Origin: Ophiostoma sp. CBS 140.51
Taxonomy: Eukaryota > Ascomycota > Sordariomycetes > Ophiostomatales > Ophiostomataceae
Assembly: GCA_029298735.1 (NCBI GenBank)
Contig: JANSLP010000126.1
Span: 1-64,000 of the forward strand
Length of the DNA stretch: 64,000 nucleotides
Direction: 5' to 3'
In this document: piece by piece, positions 48,298 through 62,229 of the stretch
How positions within the stretch are numbered: the stretch's first letter is position 1
Layout of the letters: every line of letters starts with the position of its first letter
The notes under the pieces: model-generated
What the model saw: only the letters and a program-made list of their open reading frames with translations
Told to the model about the DNA's origin: nothing
The model's database searches: none
Position numbers and translations under genes: made by a program

Positions 48298-50450
48298 CTT
48301 AAAACTTGACATAGGTTCCAGTGAAAAAGTAAAAGGGGATATAGAAGGGAAAAACGTAGGAAAGCAGAATCGAGAAATGGCCTGGGATGGAAGTAAAGAT
48401 TGGGAAGTAAATATTATGAAAGCTGGTATTCGAAAGGTTATGTACAGATAGGTAGATGGCAGAGATGACAAAGGTGGGGTTCGCAGTTTGCAAAGGTCCG
48501 CAAAATGCGAACTTGAGGCTGAAAAAATAAAAGGTGCAGGTTGGCCATCCGCTTAGCCTCAATTCACCTTCTCTCACATCCCTCCGTTCGCACAACTGCA
48601 GGTGCACTACTCTCTCAATGTACGATGCATCGGCCTCAGTCAATTGTTAAAGAATTAAACGTACACAAGAATACGGCCTTCAACCACCAGGCCTAAGATA
48701 CTCTTTTGACGTCGTTTGTGTGTGTTTTGCGGCCGCGCTCCACGTCTTCTTTCGAGTTCCCACAACCTAGTGCTCTCAGCGCGGAATCCAGTACCGTGCC
48801 TGCAATAAGGCGAAAGGAAACAGCCCTATGATTGGCTGCGATCTGGTACTGCTTGCACCGTTTTGGCCCCCACCTTATTGGCAAGTAATCTAGTCACGTG
48901 ACTAACGTCGTGAGGTAACATCGACGCCACAAGAGGCCTCGTGGCTCTTAACACCCCGCAGAGCTGAACAGGCATCTAGGGGGGGCGGGAAAGCCAACAA
49001 GACAGGACGGCGGGCCTCTGTTTTGGGACCAAGGCGTTCCACCCTCTAGAGTATCGACAATCGGCAGGCCGTCTTTGAATGCACAAGGAGCCTTAGCTCT
49101 GCAAGGAATAGGAGGCAAACATCATGGGCCTTCTTATTTATTTTTATCAATTGGTTGCGACGATGTTGATATTGTGACCGGGGCGAAAATGCGAGAAACA
49201 AGGCTACTGGGCAGGGCTGACAAGTGAAGCCAGCAGCAGTAGCCGTTTGTCAAGGACACGCTTTTTAGCCTGGCTCATGGGTTTGTTTACTAGGCTTCCC
49301 TCTGGTCACCCAGTTGGGAGGCCATGCCAACAAAGCGGCCCACAAAGGAGACCACAGCTGCCAGGAAGGAGATGAATCAAAACTCGCCTTGTTCCTACGG
49401 CAGGTCATCAACAAAAGTGTCAAAGGAAAACAAAGAAAAAAAGAAAAAAAAAAGTAAAATACAGAGCAAAAATATGTGAAGGAAAACTAGATGAGATTGA
49501 AAACAACTCCTCACGAGACCATTACCATGGTGGTTGTAAACAATCACAGTAGTACAAACGGAGGAATCACCGTTTTGGTCAAACGTGATATTGACTTTTG
49601 TCCAATATTGGACACCCGCCATTTACACCGACCCATCGTCAGTCTTTCTTTCCACCCACACCCCGCAGCACCGTCGTACAAAAACGGGACAACAAGAAGG
49701 AACTGTGATATGGCGTAGTTTTGTTTTCTTTCCAGCTCAGCTACGTGGCAACCTCGTGGCAGGCTACGAGGACAGGCAAATAGGAGAATAAAAAAGCAAG
49801 TACGCAAAAATCAATAGAGCTGACAAGTGAGGGGTGTGCGAGGGAAATATCCTCATAAACACCAAGCAGAAGGCGCCTAAGTAACACGAGAAGCAAGCGA
49901 TTACGTCAAATTACGTCTATAAGTTGAGAACGGAGAGAGGAATAGTTTGTCAACTCAAGAAAGGAACTGCTGATAACGTGAAAAAAAGAACGCACGCATC
50001 GGCAACCCAATTGGGAGTAAACTTTCTCCCCTCACATTTGTCACGTCTTCTCGGCGGTGTATCCAAACCTGTCTTTCGTAGCGGCCGGTGTCTCGGCAAG
50101 CATGTCTCTCGTCTCGTCATTTTTTCTCATTGCTCCTTTTTTCCCCTTCTGATCACGATCCTCCGTCTGGACTTGTCGGCTTCGGCTTTCGGCGAGAAAA
50201 GAATGCACAAGCAAAGAAATAGGGGAACCAATCTTACGATAGACATACTGTTACTTTTTTGGTCTTTTTAGTCTTCGTTTCTCGCGATTGTCTCTCTAAA
50301 AGCCATACTATTTGACATGTTTACACTACGCACACTCTGGTCTCTGGTGCGGGCACAGCGAAAATGGCAGTAGCGCCCACAAGCTCGCAAGACTGGCCCG
50401 GAGCTTTCAGCAAAACAAGACACAAGACGCGCGCCCACCGGAGGCCAAAC

Positions 50451-50495
50451 GTGTCTATCGTGTCCATCGTATCCATCGCGTCCATCGCGTCCATC
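50451..50495. repeat. Five 9-bp tandem units
   Basis: Five consecutive copies of a 9-bp unit of the type GTGTCCATC, with one or two substitutions between copies. It lies in spacer DNA. On the minus strand the units would read as Asp-Gly-Arg/Tyr/His triplets, but no gene is supported there. Confidence 0.85.
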
Positions 50496-53400
50496 GCCAT
50501 ATGTAGTTTCTTTGCCTTTTCTCATCACGTTTTCTATCCTGGTTTCATCCTTCTTAACCGCCTCTTCTTTCTTCTTTCACTGCGCCATTCAGGACCCCTC
50601 GGTTACACTTCTTTCTCTTTCGGCTTGCTTATCTGTTTATTTTTTCCCGCTTCATTGCCACGCTAAGCTAGGAGCTTTGGGACCTTACCGCTCTGAGCGC
50701 TGCCCGCCCGCTATCCTTCGGTGCGGTGCCGAAGGATGGAAAAAATATATATGGATTGTGTGAAGGGATTCAAAAGCCAGTCCCGCCCGTCGCCGCCCGG
50801 CCGCATAGCAAAAGAAAAAAGAGCTAGGTCAGCCTTGGGAAGAAGCAAATACCAAAAGAAAAAGAAAGCATGGGGGCAGAAAGACACGCATTCCTCGGAC
50901 ATGCTGGGGGCGGATGGGGGACGGCGAGGGAAATTTTATGTGCGAATCGCAAAAAGAAAGTGTCTCTTTTTGCTTCTTTCTCCCACAGCCGGGCCTGCAG
51001 CGAGCAAAACAGGCAATGAACAGCAGTGATAGCACCCGTATCATTTGAAAAAGTCAACAACAAGGACAGAGGAGCGTCCCGCAACTCCTCTCGGGGAAGT
51101 CTGCCGCCAGCTTTAGCTTGCTGCTTTTTAGTGGGTTCGGGGGCCGGCCTGGCGTGAAAATGTCTCTCCTTCTTTGCATTTGATGTCCTCTGATGGGTCA
51201 CTGAACAGGCCGCTGGGTCACTCTCGACAGCCTTCTTGGATTTTCTGGGTGCTGTCGGCTCCTGCTGTCCAATCGCAACTGCAGCAGGGTCCCAGGTCCT
51301 TCAATGTCTCCGCTGCAAACCCCTGCAGGAACCCAGTTTCCGCCCACGCTTTTCCTGGACGATTTCCCTCTGCACTTTCAGACTTTCTTCCTCTGCTGTC
51401 TTCCTGCCACTGATTTCTTTTGCTGTTGGCTGATACTGCGCCATATGAACGAAACATGCAGCTACAAACACTGCAGTGGACAAGGGTCACGAACGCCAAA
51501 GGATGGGAAAAAGATGATGTGTCGAATCCCCAATTTTTCGCGGCCCACGCAAGCCACTCTCTTTGAGTCTCGCTTTCCTTCTTTTGCTGTGAGACCTTGC
51601 CAGATTGCAGGGCTCTTGTTCTGGACAATTTTCAACTTTTGGATACGACAAGGGCCCAAGATCAGAGAAAGAGGAGAAGGGCCACCCGTGTCCAGAGACG
51701 TGGGAGGTCCCAAAGGAACGTAACCTATGCCCAAGCAGGGCAAAAGCAAAAGTGTAGAACCCCCTTTTTTCTCTTTTTTCACTTTAATGCCCCCTAAAAT
51801 TCTGGCGGCCGCAGCGGACCCGTCCCTCAAACCCCCCAAATACTCCAAATACTCCAAATACTGGAGCATCCATCATCGTATCCCTTTTCCCGCCTTGGGC
51901 TGGCTCGCTGGCGGCCACAGCTTTACCTCTTTCTGCCTCGTTCGGTCTCGTTCCCCTTGTCGTGGTGCCTTGTTGACCCTGTTTTTGACCCTCTTTGCTC
52001 CTCTCCATCCCTCGGCTTGGGGCCTTGGCCACCACTGGTCCTATGCCCCTTTCAAACAAGACCGCAATCTCAAATTTTGATTTTTGCAAGACATGGGATT
52101 TTACACACCGCATTTCAAACTTGCGTGGAAAATGAAAACAAAAATAAAATATGATATCATTTTATGGGATGAAGAGGGAGGATAAGACGACCGAATCCTA
52201 CGGCCTCTTTACTCACCCTACGGAGAGGAGCTCGGATACTAAGAGCGAGCAACAAGCAAAAGCACAGAGCACAGGACGCTGTGTGCTCTCGTCTCGAGTG
52301 CTCGGCAGGCTTGGGAATGCCAATACGGCAGACAAGCACTTTGTCATTGGGACCGACCCGACCGACCCCGTACGGAGATTTCACACAGACGTGTAAAAAG
52401 GGACATGTCGATTCTTGTCAACACGAAAGAGAAAACTCTTCACCTTCGCCTCTCTGGAATAGGGGTTCAAGTCCCAGTCACGAACCGTCGTCGTTTATTG
52501 AGAGAATGTGAGATGTGGAGGATGTGGAATCTCCACGACGGGCTTCGCAGGAATGCGGAACGCCAAAAATGCGGAAAGCAGAAGCGAGGCGGCGAATGAT
52601 ATTGTCTTAAAGGAACAAGCTGAGCAAAAGGAAGCTGCTATTGCATCGTGCATATATTTGCATATGCGAGTCGCGTCGCGTACCGAGCAAAGCTTACACA
52701 GCATTACATGGGACAATCTCTGAGTCTCTCATGCTGTGGAAGGGAGAAGGAAGGCGGAAGAACAAAGCTGTCACTCCATCCTCGCAAAAGCTCGCAAGAA
52801 CGTACCAACAGGGCGGCTGGCGCAGAGAGCTCACAGCGCAGACCAACAAAAAATCCTTTCGCTTCGCCGACTTGCACCCCTGGTCCCTTGCAGAAGTGTC
52901 GAAGTGTCTGTCATGTCAGACTGCAGCTCTCAAAGTTTTGACATTGGTTGAAGCTTCTTTTTTTCGCTGCCGATTCCGAGTCCGGAGTGACGCGTCAGAT
53001 TCAAGGGCAGTGTAAAAGTACACAATCGACAGTATCTTTCGCAGAGCTCGTCCTGTCCAGTTCTCTAAAGAGGTCCTTTCTTTCAAGGTCTTTTGCGGCC
53101 ACTAGCATTCCCCCCACATAAAGCTTTTGTCGATCAGGCAAGGGCTTTCCCGCCCGTTTCCGTTTCTCCTCTGCGGGAAGAGAGGGGACTGATAAAAAGT
53201 GCCTTTTTTTTGCTCTGTTCCTTTGAGAGTCTGGAGAGATCGAGACGGCGAACGAGGATGCAGAGCTTTCTTTGTTCTGACGACTGTCTGCCGTTGAGAT
53301 CAGTGCCCAACAGTACTTTTGCACATCTCTGGTCCTGTAATATGTACTTTTTTACTCTTCGCGTCGACGCGCTTTCAATCGCTGTAGATTTTTTTCTCTG

Positions 53401-55941
53401 TTAGCAAGGTATCTTTGCCCCTTATTTTTGCAACGTCTTTTTTCATCAACAGGCTTGGAGCTCCAGGTCTATTTCATCCCTTGTTTCCTTGCCCCTGGTA
53501 AAACGGCTGACGGTTTGGAGAAACCAACGGCTGTGCCCGTTGGCGCTATTTTCTGTTCTGAGACCAACAGTTGCATCGACACTGTTGACATACGACATTG
53601 AGCCCTGCTGCTGGCTGTTGACGACAAATCTGTGGCAAATACTCTCATGGTGTTGCGCGAGATGCTTCCTCTTTCTTGTTCATCGCCGTTGTCTGTATTT
53701 TTTTTACAAAGTATTCTCGGGTTCTTCAACCAACGTCGATGCCGTTAGCTTCCTTCGCGGATGCCCTCCATCCTCCGTATGGGCTGTGCCCAGTGGCGAT
53801 CTGACGAACGTTGGGCACCCTTTTGGCGGACTTCATGCTTTTTCGGAGCATTATTCGCCTGCAAAGGGCAACGATCACTGTATCGGCGACTTCGTGCTCG
53901 TGTCGCTGGGTCTGGCCTTTCTTGGCCTTCTCACCTCTCCCGTAACTATTTCCGTATCTTGAGCACACCCTCTTTGTGTGCCCTCTTTTTCAATTAACGG
54001 GGAGACGAGCAAGGACCGTTTCCCCACGTCGAGGGAGAAAAAAGAGACGATGATGGAGGGGCGCCTACCCTGGACCCGGGTCCCTGGTCGAGGAAAAGAG
54101 GACAAGAGGAAAAAGTACGGAGCACAGCACATGTCCGCAAAAGATGGGAACAAAAAGTCAAGAAAAAGCAAAGAAAACGAGGCATGAAGAGGAAAAACAA
54201 GCAACAAAGAGTCCACCAGAGTCCACCAAGAACTGATAGCCAAAAGCCCGCCAAAAATCCACGCAAGGTCCAGCCGCACTTGTCTTGTTAGGGATAGAGT
54301 GAGGTGAACTTGGAAAACGCAGTGAGGAAACGGCACCGTTTTCACGAGTCAAGAAACCCAAGACCACAAGGGTGCGAGGATGTCTGTCTCCTGTTCCTCT
54401 TGTCATGTCCCTGCACTCTCTGTCAAATTGGTGTTGGTCAATGCTTTTCAACTCTCGAATGCCTGGAGCCGACTCACTTAAATCGAGTCCACAGGCCCTG
54501 GTCCTTTCCCAAGCATGCAGTTGTCATGAGAGGTCGCAATTACCAAGGCCGTGGGAACAATTGCAAAACAGCCCGCTTCAAGAGGAAAAAGAGTTGAAAT
54601 CATTCACAGAAATTCAGATACATCACAAAAGAGGAGACGACAACGAGTGAAAAATCCAGTGCAAAACCCACAGTCAAGGCTCTGCGGTTCCCAAGACAGC
54701 AAAGAAGGCCGCAGCTCATTCCCCAGTTCTGGGACCAGTGTCGCAGCGCTGGAGATTGGCGTTTTCTTACTCTCTTTTTGTCGGGACATTGTCGGGGAGG
54801 CCGCAGTTGACTTCCTCTCCCTCTTTCACTCTAACTTTTGTCAATCTCCCTCCTATCTCACGCTTTTTTGGTGTTTGATGCCGGGATGCCGGCCGGTGAG
54901 AGATCGGGACCAATGAAATGGGAGGCGTTCTTTTTTTCTCTTCCAGTCCAAACGTTTGTCAATTGTCTGTGATCCCAATTTTGCGCACGACCATTCTGCA
55001 GCAGGTAGGCAGTTCCTGGGCTGAAAGTTGGGTGAAGTAGGCTGAAGTAGATTGAAGAAAGGACAAAAAAAAAGAACAATCGCAACAAAGTTCGCGCTGT
55101 GCTTCGACATTTTTCGTGACGTTTGCTGTTTAGCTACAGAAAACCCGGTCGGGATGGGCGAAGTAAAAACATGGAAGATGTGTGAGTCTGTGGTGGTCTG
55201 GACGTGATCGGCCCTCGAGTCTGCACTGTCTGCAGTGGGATTCTTCTTCCCAGTTCTGCTCCCAGCTCTGCACCTCGAGTGCACGCCCCCCTAGTTCACC
55301 AAGAAAAGTCCCCGCCGCACACGACCTTTGGCGAACCCGACAGATGCAAGAATCGGTACATCTTGAAAGTCTCATACCATTTTCTATTTCGATGAGCAAA
55401 AGGAGGGCTGGTCGTCTTTTTTGCGCCTTCTTTTTTACTCAGCCTCTTCACACTTGTGTTTGAGAAAAGTTTCTCTGCATAGCCATGTGGGAAGGCAAAC
55501 ACTTCAACAGCTGAAATAATTCAACAATTTTTCGGAGCACGCGCTCAGAGATGCTTTGACACGTTCCTTGACACATTTTGCCGCCAGAGTGAAGACTCTT
55601 ATTTTCAGTTGACCTCGGGTATCATGGGAAGGAAGCTTCCAACAGCGCAACGGCCAACAGGTGCAACGTGCCGATACTTGATTTTTCTTTTCGTGTCAAT
55701 GCCCCCTGGAAGTCGCAGTAAATAACGGTCAGTTGTTGATGCCAATATGTATGTGTAGTACAAAGTACTCGTACCTTACGTTTTTGCGAAAATACTCCGA
55801 TGTCACTCACATTTTCACCGTTTTTGTTCGAGTATTTTGGTACCGACACCACCACTCTGCTTCCTTTTTCTTCACCGTCCGTCGTGCTTTTCCAGTTCTT
55901 GTCAACCAACGTTTGGGACGACCAGGGCCCGGATGAGGCAT

Positions 55942-55971
55942 CCGGCACACCCCGGCACACCCCGGCACACC
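55942..55971. repeat. Three perfect 10-bp tandem units
   Basis: CCGGCACACC occurs three times head to tail without mismatch, then continues into CTGG. It is spacer DNA with no associated gene. Confidence 0.9.
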
Positions 55972-58239
55972 CTGGTGGGTGGATGAGGATGGCAGTCCTT
56001 TCCTTGTTGGATTTTTGAGTGTGCTGTGAACCTGCTTTTTGCTGACCGTCACAACCTTTTTCTTCGCTTTGAAGCTGCTTGGTAAGTTGGAACAGTTGGC
56101 ACTCCAAGTCAGGGCGTTCCTGGACCCCCTGAAAGTGCTAAAACCTAAGCGAGGCCCCCAAAACTTTACACTCCCAACTAGTTCCAGGCACAGACAACAG
56201 TGTGTGTGGGTGGTGTGGGTGCGTGTAAGTGGAAACAGCGTGACTTGTGTTTGGGTGGGAGGTCTGTGTGAGCTCATGTACCTCGTTCCTGCCCACAGCA
56301 CAGCCTTACCTGCAAATGCTTTCCTCCCATTGCGCTTGACATTCTGCTTTTGTCTCTTTTCTCCTTCCTGCTGTGTTCGGAAAGGCCGCGCAATGAAGGA
56401 AGGGACCCCTTTTCCCGGGGCACTGTGTCTGCCACACCCGCCAAATTCGAAAAGTGATGAGAAAGGAGGAGCCTCCGGCAATCCGTGGGACCGACTCTTT
56501 TGGAGTCACAAAAGAGATCAAGACTCAAGACAATACGAAAATATGTCCGTGGAGGGCATAGGCTTGACTCAAGGACATCGACGACGAGGGACGAGTTCTC
56601 GGTTCTTGGGTCCAGATGAGGCTTGGCCATGCAGGTGACGGGTTCCTGGGACTCTTCGTGAAGCTTTTTCTCATGAAAACTCGTGGCAATCACCTGTTTG
56701 ATGAGCCAAAAGAGGGTGATCTATCGGTATCGGACCGTGGTTCTCTGATCATGTCAATGTCTCTCATCTCCAACGTAACATCAGTGTGTTCTTTGCAGTT
56801 TCTTTTTCATCTGCGTCAAAAAACAATTTCGCATGCGACGAACAATGACAATTCGATATTCGATGGCGCAAAACACGTAGCAGGAAAAGACATACTAGCA
56901 ATACTAAACACAAGAACAAAAGAGGGGTGCACACCCTCACATGGCGTTGGTGTTATTTGAAGGCGTTCAAAAGTGTTCAAGCCCAGGTACGTCAGGTACG
57001 CGATGAGGAGGCCCGTCCTCGGCGCGGTGCCATGGCGTTGAAAAGAAAAGAGGTATGATTTACGTTGCGTGTTTTTTATTGTTCTTGGTTGTGCGGGTGT
57101 TGTCTTACAAGTTTACAGGACAGTAAATTTTGATCCAAATCTTAGTTTTCATTTTGGTTTATTTTGCGGGAAAACAAATAAAAATAAAATAAATTGAAAA
57201 TAAAAGTTTAAACAAAATATTCTTTAACCTAGGATAACACAGTTCAGCGGAAAGCGAGATGAAAACACGAGGTATTGTATTCCGTATGGTCAAAAAGAAA
57301 ACACACAAAAACAAAACCCGTACGATGCACAATCCTTCGCTCCTGCCACGTGCAGTAGAGGCGCACTGCATGCAGAAATATTCAATATTGGAAGACGCAA
57401 GGAAGATAATCGCGCAGCCTGGTGGTGAAAGGCTGGTGGGCCAATAAGTCAATATGGGCCTCTTCAACAGGCCGGTGGTCGGTAGCCGCGTGGTCTCGTG
57501 GTCTTGCGAGCAAATAAACTTGTCAACGTCCAATGGTCCACGAGGGCCGACGCGTCTCCCTGCGTCTGTTTATGCGCTTGACGCTGGCCTACTACGTTTC
57601 CATGGTCGATGTCGAGTCTGTCTGTCCCAAATCACACAAATACCAGGTGCTCATCGAGCAAGGATGCGACAACGATGCGTCAATGAGCGGTCTTTTGCAT
57701 CGCGCAATGTGCATCTTGATCATGCTCGCATCCGTCGATACACACATATTTCCTTGAATTTTGAGTCTCTTCTTGGTCTGGGCTGACCAGGCCCCAGTCA
57801 GATCCCTCACAGCAAGAGCGCGCCCACATCCTCGGGTGAACCCTGGCGGGTCCCTTTAACTTCCCGTTGGAAAATGACCCAAGTGGAGGAAGAGATTCTC
57901 GCAGATTTGAAAGAGAAAAAGAGCCGTCACTGGGAAGAGCGAGGGCCTTCCCGAGAAGCTCTAACCAGCCTTCCCATCGACTTCGACCGTTCACTATTTA
58001 AGAGGTAAGAGGATCTGATGGAGACGCTGGACATGATAAGATACAAAGTGAGATAGATACACTGTGACTTGTCAGCATCTATCGATTTCGGCTCACGATC
58101 CCGTCCATAATACGCATCCTGCTATTGTCTCCTCTTTCACAGCGACAGCGACAGTGAGCCTTGGGCAAGAGGCGTTCCGCGCGGGAGGATTTTGAGTGGT
58201 GATTGGAGAGGCTACGATAATCAATCCAACCGGAGTGCG

Positions 58240-58990
58240 GAGTTAGAAAAAAAGAGACTGGAAGAGACCCAAGCCAAGAAAGAGGGGACTCGAAAGGGCA
58301 CATCGCATCGACTGCAAGTTGGAAAAGGAAAAGGGCCAACACCACCGTAGCAGCAGAGGTGTGAGAAGCCAAAACGGCAGTGCGACGCCAGCCAAAAGGA
58401 AAAACGAGGAGAAAAAAGAGAAGAGACAGGACGACAAGCAAAAAGAGACGAAAAGCAGCCGAAAAAGTGCAGAAAAGAAAACTTAGTCTTTGCTTGATTG
58501 GGCTGGGCAACGTCGCAGCAACGGAACGCCGCCCGTGGGTGACAGCTCGAGGTGGAGAAGACGACAGGACACAGGAGAAAAGAGGCAGAAAAACGACACC
58601 AAAGTCAACATTGACAGACACACACTGCTTGGCAATGCAACGCTGGAAAGACACCGACCCCTGCCGACCCCTGGTTCTGCTCTTGCCCACTCCACCACAG
58701 CCGGGATGGGGACCGTTAAATTGGGTGCAACTGGAGAGAGAAAGGGAAAGAGCGAGACGGGAAGACCAGAGCCAAAGCGGACAGGGCCAGAGCCCAGAAG
58801 GAAAAGGAAAGAACAAACTAAGAGCAGCCCAGAGCAAAGAGGGACAAGAGGGCTGCGAAAAGAGAAAGGCGCAACGGCCAGTGCGAGGGGACAATTCCAA
58901 AAGTTCAACGGCAGGAGCGATATTCGCAACGGTGAAAAGGAAGTCGCCCTTGAAAGTACTTTGTCCATAGCGGATGTCGCTACCAGCACT
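58240..58990. other. Purine-loaded block
   Basis: The + strand is heavily A/G-rich with few T. As a result stop codons are rare on the minus strand and in two + frames, giving overlapping frames of 308, 196 and 176 codons. None shows a recognisable domain. Such skew may mark a transcribed leader or simple compositional drift. Confidence 0.6.
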
Positions 58991-59880
58991 TACTCGTACT
59001 TCCAAGTATTTTCAAGATAAATAGTGTCGGGTTTATTTACTTTTGAACAACAGACTTGTCATAGTGAAGTACTGCGCTCTTTTGTGCAAGTTTCTTTGTC
59101 GCCTCCTGCTGCCGCACTCCGTTTTCTGTCTTTTGCTGTGGCGCGATTTCCTGGTACGCTAGCGGCGGAAACGGGCGTGGTTCGTGCCTGCCTTGCTCTC
59201 CTATGCTAGCGCGATAGGTTGCTGCCCCTTTTCCAAAGCTCGCTTTTATTTATTTTTGGGAGCCCGGTCTTTCCTTTCGTGGTTGCTCTCTCCGTCTTGT
59301 GACGGCAGACGGTTCGACGAGATGGGAAAGCACGGTTCGTTCACACTTGCTGTGTTGCGAGCCGTTGTCACCCGTTTCCTACGCTGCATTTTCGTTCTTT
59401 GGTTCCTTGGAAAATAGCAATCCAGCCCGCCTTCCCAACGCCACGTCGTTCAGAACGTTGCTTGGGAAGGTGCGGTGGGAAGGGATAGAAACATGGGAAC
59501 TCTCCCGACAAAGTCAATGCCGGGGAAGGAAAAGACAACATGGCCATAAATAAAAACGAACGACTGAAAAGATGCTCAAGTTGTCGACAATATTACTCGC
59601 CACGCAAAGCCGCGATTACGAGCCACCTCGGTCACCCACACTTTTGCGCTTGTTGACAGGCAAAACGGAAGCTCAGCGGCCAGAATCCAATCGGGCCCAC
59701 ACGGCCAGTCAACTTACCCACACAACCACAACGCGACACCAACAGAAGGAAAAACGTCTGTCAGGAAAGGGCCACCCACACACCCTCTTCCCCTCCTGGC
59801 CCACCTTCTCTCCAGACAGAACTCAAGAGAAAAGACTCGGGCACACAAACCTCTCAGTGCCCCGTTCTTTCAATGGTTCG

Positions 59881-62229
59881 AATGGTCTGTGTTGACTTGC
59901 CACCTCGATCGGGTCCCGTTTTGGAAGCATCGACCCTGCCCACATTTTGCCCAGTTCCTTCCCAGTCTTCCTGTTGTCCCCGTTTTGGGCTCCATGGTTC
60001 TTGCACTTTTGCTCTCTTTTTTGCTCACTCCTGCCCTGCTGTGTGCGCAAAACGGGCGGCTCTTTCTCAATTGAATGCGTCTCCTTTTTCTTTCGTCTGT
60101 TGTTGCCCCTGTCTGTATTTGTACGTACTTGAAGTAAACTGTATCGATCCTGGAACGGCCATTGACCGCAATTGTGCTCGTCCTTGTGGCTTCACTGTTC
60201 AATATCGTCCCTTTATCGTCCCAGCCCTCATTCCTCCACGTCTCTCCCTCGCTCCAGATCTACAGACGCTCGCGCTCTCCCACCATCCCTCGCTCCCGCT
60301 CTCTGCTCCTTGCTTCTCTTGCGTCGCTCGCCCTGACCCTCTCCAGTGTCTAATTCGCCCTCCAACACAACACACGCTCTATCGTGCATCGGCAGACACA
60401 GCACACCAACTGATCTGGCCGAGTCGCCGCTTGCCGATCGCCCGGCTCTTCTGGCCCAGACAACCACACAAAAATACAAGTACAGCTGCGAACAAAATAG
60501 GCAAGCTGGAATACAAACAAACGTAAAAAAAGAGGATCCAAAACAACACCAATTGCGAGACCTCATCCAGCAGTCCGCGTCAACGCCAAATCGAGACAGA
60601 CATATCATAACGCACTGTCGATTACGCCAAAGCACGGGGTAGTCTGTCTCTTTTCAGTGTGTGTCTGCATCTCGCCGCCTCACTGCCCCTCAACCACGAC
60701 ATGTGATACGTCTGTCTTGGTTGCCCGCTGCGATCGTCTCTTACCCGTACATTTTGACAGACGCTTGGTTGCATTAACGGCCGTCCGTGATAGGGGCCTG
60801 CCCACCACAAAATTCAAAAATCCAGACGCACCCAGACGCATTCTCGCGCACCGTTGCATTCTGGCTCGCTCTTTAACCTCATTGACCCCCTCGCACACCC
60901 CCGACCCTCGTCGTCCGCTCTACTCTTTTCCCCTCTTTTTTGACCTGCCCGAGCTCGAGCCTGCCTGCCCGTTTTGCGCTTCGACTTCGCTTCGACGAAA
61001 AAGAGCCAGCATCTTTTCCTATTCTGTTCTCGTCACAACATTCTCCCTGTTGTTTTCACTTCGTCTGCCCCTCCTCGACATCGGTCCTTTACAAGGGAGA
61101 AATACCAGCACAGGAAGAGTCAGCAAAAACGATACAGTTTTTCTCTTGGTGCAGTTTTGGGTTTTGGTTCTGGACGACGCCCCGACAAAACGGAACGCCC
61201 TTGGCCTTCGGAGTGTTTTCCGAAGGTTCGATACGCCACGCCCAGCTTTTGCTTCATCTTCTTGCTGCACCGATCGGTTCGCGGCCGTCCTGCACCTCTC
61301 CTGCAGAGAACATCGCATCAGGTACGCAAAAACCATTTTCTAGTCTTTTCCAGAGTTCACTCCATACCTCCATCACCCCCTTGCCTCTTCTTGCCTCTTC
61401 TTGCCTCTTGTCGCCTTCGTGCTGTCTCTGTCCGCACACTCCTGCATTGCCTTGGCACCTGGGGGGGAAGAGAAGCCCTCCCCCGAAACCTTGAGGGCCA
61501 GGGGACTCCCCTGTCTTACACCAACGGGCGGAGCTTCTCCCACGGATCCTCCTCCTTGCGCACAAACACACTCCCATCCATCGAAAACGGAGCCTTCGTA
61601 CGACTCCCAGTCAAGGCCAGGACGGACTATGACCGCACCAGCACTCACAGTTACACTCCCCCCTCTGCCTCCCACGCCCTAGCACACACGCCCCCCATAT
61701 GCCACTGCACGATATGGGTGTCGATGCTCTACCCACTACCATATGGAGTGGCTCTCGAGTGGCTCTCTCCCTCATATACGCACTCCCACCCATTCTTAAC
61801 ATTCCTCGCCCCTCTTACACTTTTACTTTTTCTTCAACTTCGATCACAGCCACCCGCCCTTCTTACATTCCACCGCGTCCTTTCTACAGCTCCCTTCTTT
61901 CGCCTTACGACCTGTCCCTTTCTTCTTTTCTTCCGCACTTCGTCATTCTCGCGTTTGCATTCCAGTCGACGACGTTCTTCGAGCCGACGCGACCTCTTGG
62001 ACCTGACCCGGACTGATCCAAGTTTCTAGTAATTTTTTCTTGGTTTTTTCAAACATACGACAGCCGTCGACGACTTGTCAGTTAGTTTTTCGACCGCATT
62101 TTTGTTCTCTCGACGACAAACAATCTTCTCTCGATTACCCAGCAAAACAACACCCAACCAACTCGCCAGACTTTTCGTCTTTAATTTGACGACACTCATG
62201 GTGCTGCTCTCCTCGACTTTCCAGCAGCA
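59881..62229 (+). promoter_or_regulatory. Pyrimidine-rich upstream region of the Ras GEF gene
   Basis: The + strand is C/T-rich for over 2 kb up to the start at 62230, with many CTTC/CCCTC runs and a triple 10-bp repeat (TTGCCTCTTC) at 61381-61410. Overlapping frames of up to 351 codons (60974-62029) result from the scarcity of stops, and their products are Ser/Pro/Leu/Phe/Arg-rich without domains. The block is probably promoter and 5' untranslated leader of the Ras GEF gene. Confidence 0.45.

Larger units (their letters stand above)
48298..59880. other. Long gene-poor stretch
   Basis: In 11.6 kb neither strand shows a chain of exons or a recognisable domain. Short tandem repeats occur at 50451-50495 (9 bp), 51841-51863 (9 bp) and 55942-55971 (10 bp). 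A purine-loaded block lies at 58240-58990. A GGGGTTCAAGTCCC sequence at about 52465 resembles a tRNA T-arm but has no partner elements. The longest frame (308 codons, 58079-59005, -) coincides with the purine block and is explained by base skew. Confidence 0.55.

Noticed and set aside
52380..52500. GGGGTTCAAGTCCC resembling a tRNA T arm
   Set aside because: No A box, anticodon stem or acceptor pairing nearby.
58079..59005. 308-codon minus-strand frame
   Set aside because: Explained by purine loading of the + strand, with other long frames open in the same place.
60974..62029. 351-codon + frame just before the Ras GEF gene
   Set aside because: Lies in C/T-rich DNA with several overlapping open frames and shows no domain.
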